DNA from: Aplectana chamaeleonis
Lineage: Eukaryota > Nematoda > Chromadorea > Rhabditida > Cosmocercidae
Reading direction: 5' to 3'
Length of the DNA: 64,000 nucleotides
Assembly (NCBI GenBank): GCA_029168955.1
Contig: JAPDOI010001516.1
Location: 62,001 to 126,000, forward strand
Below are positions 11,527 through 22,780 of the stretch, one piece after another. A program made the translations under genes and the position numbers. The notes below the pieces were generated by a model, which had not been told where the DNA came from, made no database searches, and worked only from the letters and a program-made list of their open reading frames with translations. How positions within the stretch are numbered: the stretch's first letter is position 1; each line of letters opens with the position of its first letter.

Positions 11527-11769
11527 AACTCACAATGATTATTATCCTTCGGAACAAGAGATTTAATGTCGTGTTCAGATGATTGGGCCAGCTCTAGGAG
11601 GATACTCGCAGTTGGCATCAACAAGCTATCCATTGAAGTTCGAGGCTATATTTCTGAAAATATTGGCCTTGTATATAGTACGGGAAAGAAAGATATCAAG
11701 CTAGCATTTTGGCAAAAACTTTTTCTCGACGTACCTCGGGTTAAACTTCACGAAACTCAGTGAAACTTC

Positions 11770-12420
11770 AACGTCCAGGTTTTACACCCCCTACAACGAT
11801 CACCTTTCGTTATTTGAATCTCCACACTCTTTAATGAGTGTAGTGCGCACTCCTTCTGAAGCTTCGGTCTTTTTCCGAATCTTACCAATATTGCTTTAGG
11901 AACCATAATACGTCCCCAACAACTAACCCCTCACGTTTTGTCGATTCCCTACGCACTTAAGCCGTTGTTGTGCGCACTCCTTCTTAAGCCCTGCCCACTT
12001 TTCAAAACTTATCACTATTGTTCTGAGAACCACAATACACCCCCCGCAACGATCACCTCCTGTTTTTTGAATCCCTACGCCCTTCAGTGAATGTTGTGCG
12101 CACTCCTTCTGAAGCCCCGCCCACTTTCCAAAACATATCAGTATTGTTTGAGAACCATAATACGCCCCCAAAAAAAAAAAACTGTTTGCTCACAATTTTT
12201 CCGAATCCCTCCGAGTTTACCCGATGGTGTGCGCAATCCTTCTGAAGCCCCGCCCACTTTCTAAAACATCCTTACTGTTCTAAGAACCATAATGCGCCCC
12301 CTCCCAAAAAAACTGTTTCTTCACGCCTCACGTTTTTTCGAATCCCTACGCATTTTAGCCGATGTTGCGCGCACTCCTTCTGCAGCCCCGCCCACTTTTC
12401 ACAACTTTCACTCACGCCTT
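11770..12420. repeat. Satellite-like tandem array, five units of 126-138 bases
   Basis: The landmark GTGCGCACTCCTTCT recurs at 11843, 11970, 12096, 12229 (one base changed) and 12367, giving spacings of 127, 126, 133 and 138. Each unit contains a CCCCGCCCACTTT-like block, an AACCATAATACG block and a GAATCCCTACGC block. A-rich tracts explain the length differences. A lone unit in reverse orientation lies at about 43357-43392. Confidence 0.85.
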
Positions 12421-12775
12421 GATATCCCTTATCTTTTTTTCAAAACGCTAATTGTTTACTTACTAGATTCCCTTTACACCTTTCACGATCTGCTTACATC
12501 TAAAAAACCCTACACCCTTAGCCGTTCTCAATCAATCAATATATCATTGAATTACCTATTGTTAACCTCGCTTAAACTGTGCATGCAATCATAAGACGAT
12601 TTGAATACGTATAGAATCAACGGGAACACAGAATCACAGAATGGAAAGAGAGAAACAAAGAAAAACATCAAAAAAGCAAGATAGTACGAGCACCGCAGCA
12701 AAAAAAAATTATTCACGCGTGGAGTTAAATGCGTTCTCGGCCGCTACACACCATGCATTTTCTCTTACGTTTGAA
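12421..12775. other. No recognisable gene
   Basis: AT-rich sequence with purine-rich stretches around 12640-12710. The short frames have no supporting signal. Confidence 0.5.
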
Positions 12776-12779
12776 TTTG

Positions 12780-13015
12780 TTGGCGCGCGGTCAGTCCTAA
12801 ATCGTGGCGATTCCTGCGCGTTTTACAGAGTTGTGAGCGGTGATGGCGGCCGCAAATCGCGCAAACGTGGTCGGAACGCGCTCAACTTTTGATGATCATT
12901 CCGACCGCGAGCGCTGCGAGCGTTCGGTCCTAAAACTTTTTTTGCGCGCGATCGGAACGGTTCCTGCGCGCGGTCGGTACTAAGAGCGAAAACTTGCACG
13001 CGGTCAGACCTAACA
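12780..13015. repeat. GC-rich array of GCGCGCGGTCGGTCCTAA-like words
   Basis: GGCGCGCGGTCAGTCCTAA, GCGCGCGGTCGGTACTAA and CACGCGGTCAGACCTAA recur in one orientation, with GTCGGAACGCGC in between. It is largely the reverse complement of the words at 6901-7090. The two arrays might be the two ends of one 6.1 kb element, but no target duplication was found. Confidence 0.6.
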
Positions 13016-13439
13016 TTTGTCTTAGTGGCTTCTGATGAAGTAATTGAGTGTTATTTTCTCAAGAAAAGGGAGGTCAGAGGGGCATTTTGCACTTACGAAC
13101 TGCCCCTCTCAAATGTCTATGGTTTCCATACATATTCCGATTTAGTCTGACGCATGAAGAAGACGGCTGGCCGTGCTGTGTTGGTGACATCACAGGCTAA
13201 TGGAGTTCCGATCGTGCGCGCGGTGATCTATCGTCGCAGCCCCGTCCCTTCATCAGACTAAAAATACTATACATTCCTTCATCTGGTCAACTGTTAGATT
13301 TTGTATACGGTTCAAAGAATTCATTTATCAAGGAAAAATGTGTAAAAAGTTCAATGCTGTAAAAAATCTCAAATACTGTGTGCTGAACACTATTTATTGA
13401 TTTTTGAAAAATTTTCTAATGTCTGTTTTCTGCCCATTT
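13016..13439. other. No recognisable gene
   Basis: Nothing beyond short frames and AT-rich sequence. Confidence 0.5.
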
Positions 13440-13890
13440 TTCGAGATTTTTTACTGTTTTCTGTTGAATTTTTGAAGTCCTTCATTTAGGAGTCCGGGGT
13501 TTTCGAAACATAAGTCCGACTTTCCAGGAAGTTCTCAAGCGTGTTTAATGAAGGATTTTGAGAAATCAACCTGCCAAACCTCGAGATTGTCTCACCTACA
13601 CATCATTCATAAAGAAAGCATACAGATTGCTCTCCTATTACTTGTACTAATACTGCTCAAACTTTTGTCGCGCGCGATGTTTTTGATAAATGATCGCAAA
13701 AGCAATTTCCTTCAAAAACAAAGCGATTTTAGGGATTTTTGGCCCACAATGTGCATAATCAGGTGGGAATTTGATCTCTGAGTATGATAGCGTTTTCAAA
13801 ATTTAAAAAAAAAAGTTGGACGTTTTTTTGCCAAGTTTGCCAGATGCTCCCCGTTTTTACAAAACTTAGCGCGGGTATTGTACTTCTTCT
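13440..13890. repeat. Half copy of the foldback at 57736-58515
   Basis: From GTGTTTAATGAAGGATTTTG through ATAGCGTTTTCA to GCTCCCCGTTTTTACAAAAC and TTAGCGCGGGTATTGTAC, this aligns with the right arm of the later foldback (58118-58515) in the same orientation, with substitutions and small gaps. Only one arm is present, so it may be a truncated copy. Confidence 0.75.
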
Positions 13891-15020
13891 GAAGTTTGCA
13901 CACATTTCATGACGTCGCAACCGCTTCTTCTGGAGCTGTGCTCTCCGTCTCCAACGTTCTTACTGGAACTCCACCCACATCTCTTAACATCCTTTATCCT
14001 TCCATTAATAGTGTCTGCCAACTATACGCGTTGCAACAGTTGTGGATCAATTTGCCTGAAATGTTTTCGCTGCTGTATAAATCTGCATCACATCAAAAAG
14101 GCAATTTGGCCCATTAAAAACCTTTTTCTTGATTAACCAACCAAACTTTTTGAGATCTTCCTGGGGATTTCAGGATCCATTTTGAGATTTTGAGATCCAT
14201 CGTCTTCCTGGGTTTTCATTAGAACCAAATTTATTGGCCACGCGACCCATTGATTTGCAATCATTGTGTAAGCTGGGAAGATACTGGATGTTGAACAGTT
14301 CGGGCAAACATTGGACGTTGGTCGTTCCATGTCAATATGTTTTTTTCTCTCAGAGAACCGTCGCATGCACTTTGAAATCTTTGTGCTAAGAACAACAGCA
14401 AACAGCAAAAAAATACTAGAATGATTCACATAAAGATGACTTCAAAGCGCTGGCTCATTACAGTTTGTGAGGTAACTGACTAAGAGTGAGACTTAAAGGA
14501 ATAGAACACTCAGAAAATTATTTTTACTGATCTAGGAGAGAGTCACACGCTGATCACAGAGTCATCTCTGAAAGCCCGCCTATCAACAGAGTTATGGTTC
14601 CTTAAAGATGCCCGAAGAACTGATACTTGTTGGGAATTCATCCATCCATTAGGCCGCTATCGAGTTCGCAAATCTGGTAGGGGGTGTGGCTCGTGGTGGT
14701 GAGCGAAGGAGGTCGGGCCTGTGGTGGTCGCTTATATCTCGCTTATTCGGAGGAATTGAGATCTCGCACTTGGCACGTGTTATAGAGAAGATGTCTTCTA
14801 CACATTTACACTAAAATCACAAAATCCATGTCGGAAGATGTATTGTGCTTTCAATTCAGTCAGTCTGAGCTTCCTGACTCAGCATGGCTGAATCTCGACC
14901 AACCAGGCGATTTTGTGGGCACAATATAGACGGACAAGTACAAATACTGGTGTCGGTCAGCTATTTGCCCTCGGCCGTATTTTCTATTTGTTTAAGAACA
15001 ACTAAAAAGAAATCACACTA
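13891..15020. other. No recognisable gene
   Basis: A plus frame at 13896 begins HTFHDVATASSGA, a weak resemblance to the 42-base minisatellite translation at 47905-48620, too short to call. A 98-residue minus frame at 14429-14133 has no recognisable motif. Confidence 0.45.
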
Positions 15021-15021
15021 T

Positions 15022-15303
15022 GTATACTCTGTTTATCTTGAATCGCACAAAACACGGTCCGCCAATAGTCCTCTAATTGGCCCGCTAGTACCGTAGTGTA
15101 CGTCCACGACGCGTTCTCGGCAGACCCGGGTGTGCACCCGGTGTGCCGAGCAATCGATTCGTCAATGCCGTCACTCGGCCACCGACCCTGCCACCCGGGT
15201 CTGCCGAGGACGCGTCGTGGACGTACACTACGATACTAGCGGGCCAATTAGAGGACTATTGGCGGACCGTGTTTTGTGCAATTCAAGATAAACAGAGTAT
15301 ATA
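15022..15303. repeat. Foldback element with about 112-base near-identical arms
   Basis: The left arm starting GTATACTCTGTTTATCTTGA and the right arm ending AAACAGAGTATATA pair over about 112 bases with about four mismatches; the stem includes GTACGTCCACGACGCG and CGGCAGACCCGGGTG. The spacer is about 55 bases. High arm identity suggests recent origin or gene conversion. TATA at both edges could be target sequence. Confidence 0.9.
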
Positions 15304-16654
15304 AAACACGCTTCCAGTAAACGGTTCGTAATTGCTCCTGTCTTCTGCCGTTCATCCTGAAATTAAACACTTGGAGCCTCTGTTTCCCTTTGAACTATAA
15401 TGCCGTAAAGCACTCTACCACGGCCCGCCTACACACCTTGCTGCTGCGACTTGTTTAGAAGAATGTTCTAGCCACACTGGTCGACCTGCCTGATGGTCAT
15501 AGAAAACAATTTCAAAACATGTCTAATGAAAATAAGTTGCACCGTTTCAGCCCAGTAAAGATTCCCGTAGCTGTGCGGGAACAAAATTTTTCACAGTTAT
15601 TACAAATTGTGATTCTCAAAAGACATTGCAGAACTGCTTCGCTCGTTTTCACTCACAAGGGAACCATAATAAGTCATAGTGACCATTTCAAATGGAATGT
15701 ACTTTTCTAGAACCACTTTCGGACGAAAAGTCCGAATATGCCCATCGCAGCTGCCTAGACCCACTCTGAAAAAAGTTATAGGCATTTTTTCTCTGATTTT
15801 CGTACCTATTGTACCCTCCAAAAAGCACATTATTTTTACGAAAATCCGGAAACGAACCTCATAATCGTGTTCAGCACCCAAAACCACCCCATTGAGCAAA
15901 GTTTGGTTGTAGGAACATTTTCCAAACTTTGCGCAGCGTTTTGGACTACGGATTTTCTGTTGGGCGTTTATTTATAGCAATTAGAGGGCTCTCGAAGCGT
16001 TTCAGAAAAATATTCCAGATTTAACTAAAAATTTGCTCTGGGGAATTATTTGGGTGCTGAATACGAATTCGATGTCCATTTGTCGACTATCGGAATATTG
16101 AAGTAGGTTTTGCCTCCTAAATGGCATGTTACCTACCGTAACCTACAGTAAATCCTGAAATTTCCACAAGCGAACCCCAGATTCGTGTTCAGCACTCCAG
16201 ATTACCCCTACGTACATGTTTTGAGCAAAATCCGAATAAAAATTTAACCCATTCACGACCGCGTGCCCCACCGGTGGGAAACGAGTTGACTACTGCTTCG
16301 GACCGCGTGCCCCACCGGTGGGACACTCTTTTCAAAATCGATTTCTCCACCGCGTGAAGGAATTTCTAATCCTCCTTATGGTTAATGTATTAACCTATTC
16401 TAGAGTCGACTATGAACTTGGTGGTCCGCTGGCAGCTTCCCCACTACAATATATCTGACCCATCGAATGCAGCGAGGTCGAAAACCGCAAAGTTGAGTAC
16501 AGATCGCGTTTTTACAAGCAATTAATGGCAATTTTTTTCTTTTTCTCGTTACTCGAGAGACAATCTCTATTTTTCAGAATGGTCAGATCGTGAAACACTA
16601 TTTAATATATCACAGAAATATGATTACTGATACTGCGCACTATACATTCCATCC

Positions 16655-16855
16655 GATGGCCAAAATGGCGTCGGATCGGATTTTCGGATATTGCCGATTT
16701 CGCAAAACCGACTCATCGGATAAATCGGATACTGTCCCAAACGAGAATTTCGGATAGCGGATCCTATCCGAAACCAGAATTTTTGATCGGATCGGATATC
16801 GGATATCCGATCGGATAAAATCGGATTCACCGGATAATTCGGATGAAAAAACGGA
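16655..16855. repeat. Subterminal degenerate array, TCGGATA units
   Basis: About two dozen copies of CGGATA/ATCGGAT words sit within 200 bases, directly behind the left terminus of the hAT-like element. The unit is itself near-palindromic (ATCCGAT with ATCGGAT). Confidence 0.85.
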
Positions 16856-17639
16856 TAAGAAAATTTTTTTAGTAGTAGCGTGGATTCAACCCCGTGTATT
16901 CAAGCAAATACATTCTGTAGCCACGAGCATACGCGTCGCGGTCCGGTGTGTGTCGCGCTCGCGGCGAACACTGAAACCCCCCCCCACCGTTTAGAGTAGT
17001 CTTCAGCGCTTTAAAGGAGTAAATGGCTATCATCTGTGACGAGAAATGAACGCAGGAAAGCAAATTATGCCCCTGGACATGTCAGTTTACTTGGTTTCAC
17101 CCTGGAGCAGGGATGTCGCGTCGCCGCGCAACTCGTCGCGCGCGACGCTCGCCAACAACGACGCGGCACGCACGGGTGAGAAACTAGCCCTCCCCTGCAA
17201 CCGGTGAGAGCACATAACTGACCAAAAAGACCTGCCACAGAATCATGGTTTAGCGGGCCGTTGCGACCAATCTCGGTAGGGCTACGACCCCTTACCTTGT
17301 TAAACGAAACCTTGGAAAAAATCCGAATTCGTTACGAACTTCCCCTTCTGGGTAAACATTGAGCTTGAAAATTATATGATCCCTGCAGAATTGACGCTGT
17401 CGCAGCAAGGGGGCCACCGTGCAATCGTACATAGCCACGCGCATTTTCCCGTGCCGCCGCATCATGAGTACACCAACCGAGGTTTCCCTACCCTCCTGAA
17501 TTCAAGTCGTTTGATTACGAAACGGGAAAATGGGTAGGGACAAGTGCGAAACCGAAGCAGGGCTAGTTCTTTTTGCACACTTCCTCTGTTGTCTTCAACA
17601 TAAATGAAGGACACAACATCAATTAATTTTAACACAAAA

Positions 17640-17850
17640 CTACGGGTTGCGGAACGTGCCACATATTTCACGGTAGAGCGCGTCCCCGCCGTTGCACCGT
17701 CAACCCGTTTTCCACCGCCAAATAACCGTCTCCGTGTATTGAATCTCTCTTTATCTGCGGTACAACCAACAATTCGACTCCTCCCCGTTTTTGCTCCCGC
17801 CGTCGCACCGACAAGCCTTTTTACCCCGCCGAACAACCATCAGCGTGTCT
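17640..17850. repeat. Two diverged direct copies of an unnamed block about 120 bases apart
   Basis: CCCGCCGTTGCACCGTCAA...CCGCCAAATAACC and CCCGCCGTCGCACCGACAA...CCGCCGAACAACC occur in direct orientation inside the hAT-like element. They create complementary open frames of 82 residues (plus) and 124 residues (minus) that I regard as by-products. Confidence 0.6.
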
Positions 17851-18160
17851 GAGTCCAACTGGAGAACGTCACCCGAGTTATGAACACAGATTCGCGTTTT
17901 AATAAAGCGTCCGAACAAAAGACATTCTTCCGAAACCTGTCCGTGAAATTTACAAATACAACACTTTTTTGTCTTCCTGAGAGCTCAAAATCATTTGTGT
18001 GCCATCATCAGGAGCACACTTATTTCGCAGAATCATATAAAATCTGGAAACGCTTACACTTCCCTTTTACACTTAGTGTGGATGGCTTTTGATGGCAATA
18101 ATGTATCATGAGATTGAACAAATTGAATTAATACCGCAAATTGCAAGTTTTTCCCGCATC

Positions 18161-18883
18161 TAAGGCCCCCGTCAGACTTGGTCGAAAAACCGACCGAGTC
18201 CGGCTAAGTCCGGGGCAGAAAAACCGACCTTCTCAAGCAATCGCGGGGGTCGGTGGCAGGTTAAAACGCCCCTTTTGCAATGAAATTGATCGGATCTGGC
18301 TGATCAGCGGAGGTTTCGGCATGACTCATAACTGCCGAAGTTTTCGTGGTAATGTCTCATAAGTGGCGGAGTTTTCGGGTCAATGTGTTGCAGTTTCTGC
18401 ACTGTTTTTCCCTGACACTCTCTCGTGTAGAGCGCGGAAATGGCAGCCCACAATGTATACGCTGCGCTTGGATGTGAGGTGTTTGTGCTTGTCATGGTTG
18501 ACATTGTTCGGAATATCGACGCTCTGGCGGGATGTAGGTGGCAGGTTGAATCGCTAGTGCTGCCTCTCGACCTGCACGCGGAGTTTTCGGCATGATTGGG
18601 GGAGTTTTCGGGCTTAGCCCGCCCCTTTTTTCGTTTCGAGCGGCACGCTACCTGTTCAACTCCCCTCAACCGGCCACCGAGCCCAGCGAGTGTGTGAGTT
18701 GGTGCAATGGATCTGCCCGTGTGCGAACGTGAAACACCCGTATCGACTGGGTGGATTGCGGTTGCAATGAGTCGGTCGCATTCGGACTCAGTGGGTTGAT
18801 TTTTCTGCACCCGACTGTCACTATTTCGGTGCGTATCGACCGGGTGGGACTCAGTTCATCGACCATCTCTGACGGCGGCCTAA
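18161..18883. mobile_element. PIF/Harbinger-like MITE (717 bases plus TAA duplication)
   Basis: Left end GGCCCCCGTCAGACTTGGTC and right end GACCATCTCTGACGGCGGCC are inverted with three differences, flanked by TAA on both sides (18161-18163 and 18881-18883). A three-base TWA duplication with GG-starting ends is the PIF/Harbinger pattern. The inside contains repeated GGAGTTTTCGG words and no intact gene; a 168-residue minus frame (18810-18304) has no transposase motif. It is the innermost member of the nest. Confidence 0.65.
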
Positions 18884-19139
18884 GGACTTGCAAAACGAAA
18901 TAAGGCCTCTCCACTTCACGAAATACCCCCTATCACATGTTATGCAGTTATTTTGTGATATTATGTCCCCTTCATTATAAAATATTTGTATTTGTTCAAT
19001 ATACATGTAGTGAAGTGTCAAAATCCATTCCTCACACATGCTTAATCAGCGATTCCGCAACCGTCAATAGCGCGCTCTACTGCGAATTCGCGCGACCTCT
19101 ACGCGACCGCGTTCGGAGCTGGCTGTTACGGCGGGCGCA

Positions 19140-19440
19140 ATTCTATCCGTTTTTCATCCGAAATTATCCGATATTCATCCGATAATTATCCGATTTTTAT
19201 CCGAAAAAATCCGATTTTTATCCGATCGATTATCCGTTTTTTATCCGATTATCCGGTTTTCTGATCGGATCCTTCGATTTTCACTTTTCCGGATATCGGA
19301 TAATTCGGATATCGTGTTTTTTCGTCTGATCGGATTTCGGATCAATCCGAAATCGCCACTTTGACGTCGGATCGGATTTCGGATAATTATCCGATCGGAT
19401 TATCCGACCCGGATATCCGAAACCGACTCCGTCGGATGGA
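19140..19440. repeat. Subterminal degenerate array, TATCCGAT units
   Basis: Units such as TTATCCGATTTTTATCCGA repeat about 25 times behind the right terminus of the hAT-like element, in inverse orientation to the array at 16655-16855. Confidence 0.85.
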
Positions 19441-19455
19441 ATGTATACTGCGCAC

Positions 19456-20410
19456 CATTCCCGCTTACAGAATCGGCTTTTCTGTCGCCCGTATTTTGTT
19501 CACAGAAATTATTCTATGCAAAGATCACCAATGTGGAGACTCTTAGAGCCTTTTTTTAGAAGTCCTGCTTAGTTACGGTTGGTGTACTATCGTAGGCCGG
19601 GGCTCCAAATTCGATGGTAACTACCTTGGAGAGGAGCGGAAGAGAAAAACAGAAAACGAAAACGCCAGAGCAGAAAACGAATGAAAACCTATAAAACGGT
19701 TTTTACACTAATTATTCCTAGCCGAAATGTAATAATAGAACTATTATCTATGTACGTCTAATTGTTGAAAAAAAAACTCAATCTGCTTTTTTCAGAAAAT
19801 CTCTTCCTAAAAGACGCTGAACCGGAGGGGTGAAGTGGTGGCCGAGAAAAAAATGGCGAAGATCTAAAATAAAGTCATTTCCATCAGCATTCCCAGTCAA
19901 TATGAAAATTTAGGAGTTTTTTCTACGTCTCAATGTCAAAAAGAATGCTAAAAATGTTTACTAAAAAAAAAACTGACGTCGGAATGCTATAGACCGCAAG
20001 AGCGAGGGAGCAGCTAACGCAAAAATTGGTGTAAATATAAAAAAATATCATTTCACTGAGTATTTCCTGGCTTTGAAGAGCAGAAGAATGTCTATCATGG
20101 TAATCTAACTCATGTTTCAAACCGCTAGGATTCAACGAACTCACGTGATTTTGTGGATGGTCTTATCTACACAGTTAAAAATTTAGGAGGCCTTTTCTCT
20201 GGAAGGGAAGAGTTAAGGGAGCTGAAACTTTGGCATCATGATTTTGACGTCAACAGTCGTACGATAAACGAAAAAAAACGAAAATCGATTTTTTGGTGGC
20301 GTGCCATTCGAGCGAAAGTGGCCCACCGGTGGGACACTGTATGCGGTGGCGCAATATTGCACGCGGTCCGAACGTGCAGCCACCCAAAATTAGGCGTGTT
20401 CGTGAATGGA
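19456..20410. other. Right part of the piggyBac-like element; no gene
   Basis: This sequence belongs to the piggyBac-like element beyond the hAT-like insertion. It contains A/T-rich stretches and only short frames; nothing resembles a DDD transposase. Confidence 0.5.
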
Positions 20411-20845
20411 TTAAAAACACCTCAAAATATGCATGGGGGTACCCTTGCCGCGAAGCTAGAAAAACTCTCATAACTTTTTTCAGAGTGGGTCTAGGCAGCT
20501 GCGATGGACATATTCGGACTTTTCGTTCGAAAATGGTTCTAGAAAAGTACATTTCATGTGGAATGGTCACTATGACATATTGTGGCTCCCTTGTCAGAAA
20601 ACAGGATTCTTTTATATTCCATTTGTATAAGGTTCTTGTAAATGGACTACCCTCAAATTTTGTTCGGTAGACGTTCAGAGCTTCGGGAAATACTTCGAAT
20701 GCTTAGTTTTTTGACTCTTTGATACTCGGGCAATCAGATGGTTATGGTAGCAGAAATCTGTCATACTTTGACCTGTGATCGATCGCAAACCCAGAAGAAA
20801 ATGACACATTTTACCACAAAATGTCAAAGTAAAAAGGGCTTTCCG

Positions 20846-21314
20846 TTAAAGGCAGCATACACGCTCGTAAACGCGATTGAGATAACTACGGAAATAGAAT
20901 GTTATGGCCTAGATTACAACGCCTACGCATTTTGAAGTGTCAAAAACGGCCCACAATGCCGCTACATCAGTTAGAAGTTGGCCCCGCCCTGTATTTTCAC
21001 GCCCCCTGTATTTGGCCTTTTCCTGCAACGCAAGGTTGCTGGGTCATATTCACCGTCGGTACTGTTGGTAGGTTGCCTAACAAGTGAACCACACACGTTA
21101 CTGACGGCAAAGATGACCCAGCAACCCTGCGTTGGAGGAAAAGGACAAATACAGGGGGCGTGAAAATACAGGGCGGGGCCAACTTCTAACTCATGTAGTG
21201 GCATTGTGGGTCGTTTTTGATACTTCAAAATGCGTAGGCACTAAGTTGTAAGCCATACGGTTCGATTCACATTGTTATCCCAACCACGTTTACGAGCGTG
21301 TATGCTGCCTTTAA
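20846..21314. mobile_element. TTAA-flanked foldback MITE, GCATACACGCTCGTAAACG family, copy A
   Basis: TTAA flanks both ends; the termini AGGCAGCATACACGCTCGTA and their complement are near perfect. The whole 460-base body folds on itself: GGCCCCGCCCTGTATTTTCA and TGACCCAGCAACC-type blocks occur in both arms, with a short central loop near 21070. It has no coding capacity. Closely related copies lie at 25014-25474 and 60547-61015. Confidence 0.88.
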
Positions 21315-21339
21315 CCAATGTATTCGACTCCTGCATCTT

Positions 21340-21740
21340 TCATAGCGCGGCACGCACCTCACGCGCGGTGGACTACGAAACTTTTCAAGGCTTGACATGC
21401 GCGGTACACTCCTGCTGCCCATCCAGCCCCGCCGTGGCGGCGCCGCCCAACCCAACATGGCGGCTTTACCATTTGTATAGATTTTCGTTGCAGAGTATAG
21501 GCGCACCCCATCATCAATAATTCTAGCATAATCCTACGCTACCGTGTGTGAAAATGCAAGCCTAGAATTTATCTTAGTGGCATATGTATTTATGGCCCAA
21601 GTTTACCCCACACCGTCATGACAATGTAGCCGGAGATTTTATAGTAGCATTCCGCGCGTGCCGCGCATTGAAAAGGTTCATAACCCAGCGCTCGTACCGC
21701 GAGTCACGCTCGTGCCGAGCTCGCGGTGAGGACTTTGGAA
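21340..21740. repeat. Dispersed repeat, copy 2 of 2 (other copy 9820-10190)
   Basis: It is aligned in the same orientation with the first copy through GCGCGGCACGCACCTCACGC, GGCGGCGCCGCCCAA, TAATCCTACGCTACCGTG and GCGGTGAGGACTTTG blocks. Divergence is high, and the function is unknown. Confidence 0.6.
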
Positions 21741-22780
21741 GATACCTCACTGAGAGGATCACGAATTTTTTTCTGAAATTTACCTTCACCATCTTCGAGG
21801 TTATTATGGCGATGCGGCTTTTTATGCTCGGGAAAAGTGCCGCAAAACGTCGTTTTCCCAAAAATCTGCTCGGTACTGTGCTATTTATGCTATTGCCAAT
21901 TTCGCCACGAAATATTCATTGCCCAGATGAAATCCGATACAAGCTTTCCTAGATTCATTTTCATCGAGTACGGTTGTGAAGACACCTGAAAATTTCCTCC
22001 GGTTCAAAGAAACTGGTAGAAGGTGTGTCAAACATAAGCAGACACTTCTTGACTAGTTCTGTAAGGTTTTATACCTCTGTGTGTTTCTCGTCCGCTTCCG
22101 AGAGTAGGGCTCGGTTAGAGAGAGAAGTTTAAGCAAAGGGATGAGCTACAAATGTGTTTTCAGGCAATAGTTCGATATCTGCGGGCAGTTCAAATATCAT
22201 TCAAATACTCGTCGATGCCTTCTTCTTGAGAATGTCGACCAGCGCGTTCATAGGCAACAGAGTCAGCTTGGAACAAAGCTTTAGGAGTGCGCTCAAGTTT
22301 CGAAAAGTCTTCAGAGATTCTGGAGCGTTCCGCATGATACGCTTGATGAAAAGAGATAATAGAAAGAAGGGTCGCAGGCTTGCTCATTAAAATCACCCTC
22401 ACGAAATCTTCTATGGGGGGGGGTAACTAAAGAAGAAGCTTCATGTAATTTCAACCTTCCTCAAAAATGGTGCAATTATTTAGGAGAAGGGTTCAAATCT
22501 TAAGAACAGATCACTTACAGAAATTATGGTATTCAGCGCATCTACTGACCCCGGCTGGCTGTCACAAGTAATAACGATCGAGGGCTGTGCCTAGTCGTAT
22601 CCATAGCTTCTTTGGGTGGAGCCATGTACTCCACCAACCTTCAACCCTGAGCAGGTGAAGCGGGGAACTTTCATCCATGGAAAAACCGGAGACAACTGGT
22701 GAAACGCCCCGAAAAAGAATGAAAGTGACCCAACACTCATGCAAGTCATTTTCAAGATTGGGCGAGTGTCACTGCCGGTT
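21741..22780. other. No confident gene; one weak exon-like stretch
   Basis: At 22164 a strong acceptor-like GTGTTTTCAG precedes a plus frame open to 22390. On the opposite strand the same stretch reads a 65-residue frame from methionine 22384 to a stop near 22190 with balanced charged composition. No partner exon was found for either, and I do not favour a strand. Confidence 0.3.

Larger units (their letters stand above)
16641..19447. mobile_element. hAT-like non-autonomous element with long subterminal TATCCGAT arrays
   Basis: Inverted termini TATACATTCCATCCGA are flanked by a perfect 8-base direct duplication, CTGCGCAC, at 16633-16640 and 19448-19455. An 8-base duplication is diagnostic of hAT-type insertion, although other superfamilies share that length. 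Behind each terminus lies a degenerate array of TCGGATA (left, to about 16855) or TATCCGAT (right, from about 19145), so the arrays are inverted relative to one another. The interior holds no transposase, and contains a MITE at 18164-18880. Confidence 0.8.
16244..20414. mobile_element. piggyBac-like non-autonomous element, interrupted by a hAT-like element
   Basis: Left edge TTAA-CCCATTCACGACCGCG and right edge ...CGTGAATGGA-TTAA form inverted ends flanked by TTAA, with subterminal TTCGGACCGCGTGC on both sides and the palindrome CCCACCGGTGGG near each end (twice on the left). TTAA duplication with CCC-type ends is the piggyBac pattern; the assignment is inference. Removing the inner element leaves about 1.35 kb. 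No transposase frame is seen. Confidence 0.7.
15645..20603. repeat. Outer foldback host of a four-level nested insertion
   Basis: Sequence at 15645-15790 and 20455-20603 is inverted and about 90% alike over 130-150 bases (for example CGCAGCTGCCTAGACCCACT and its complement, with TTCTAGAACCA and its complement). The left side carries about 450 further bases of ordinary sequence before the inner element. The centre of this foldback is occupied by a TTAA-flanked element. A partial further copy of the arm lies near 30210-30260. Confidence 0.75.

Noticed and set aside
17462..17852. Mirror-image frames of 124 and 82 residues
   Set aside because: They cover two direct copies of a repeat inside the hAT-like element and have no motif.
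18304..18810. 168-residue minus frame inside the Harbinger-like MITE as a transposase or Myb-like partner
   Set aside because: No DDE or Myb/SANT motif can be seen, and the element is far too short for an autonomous copy.
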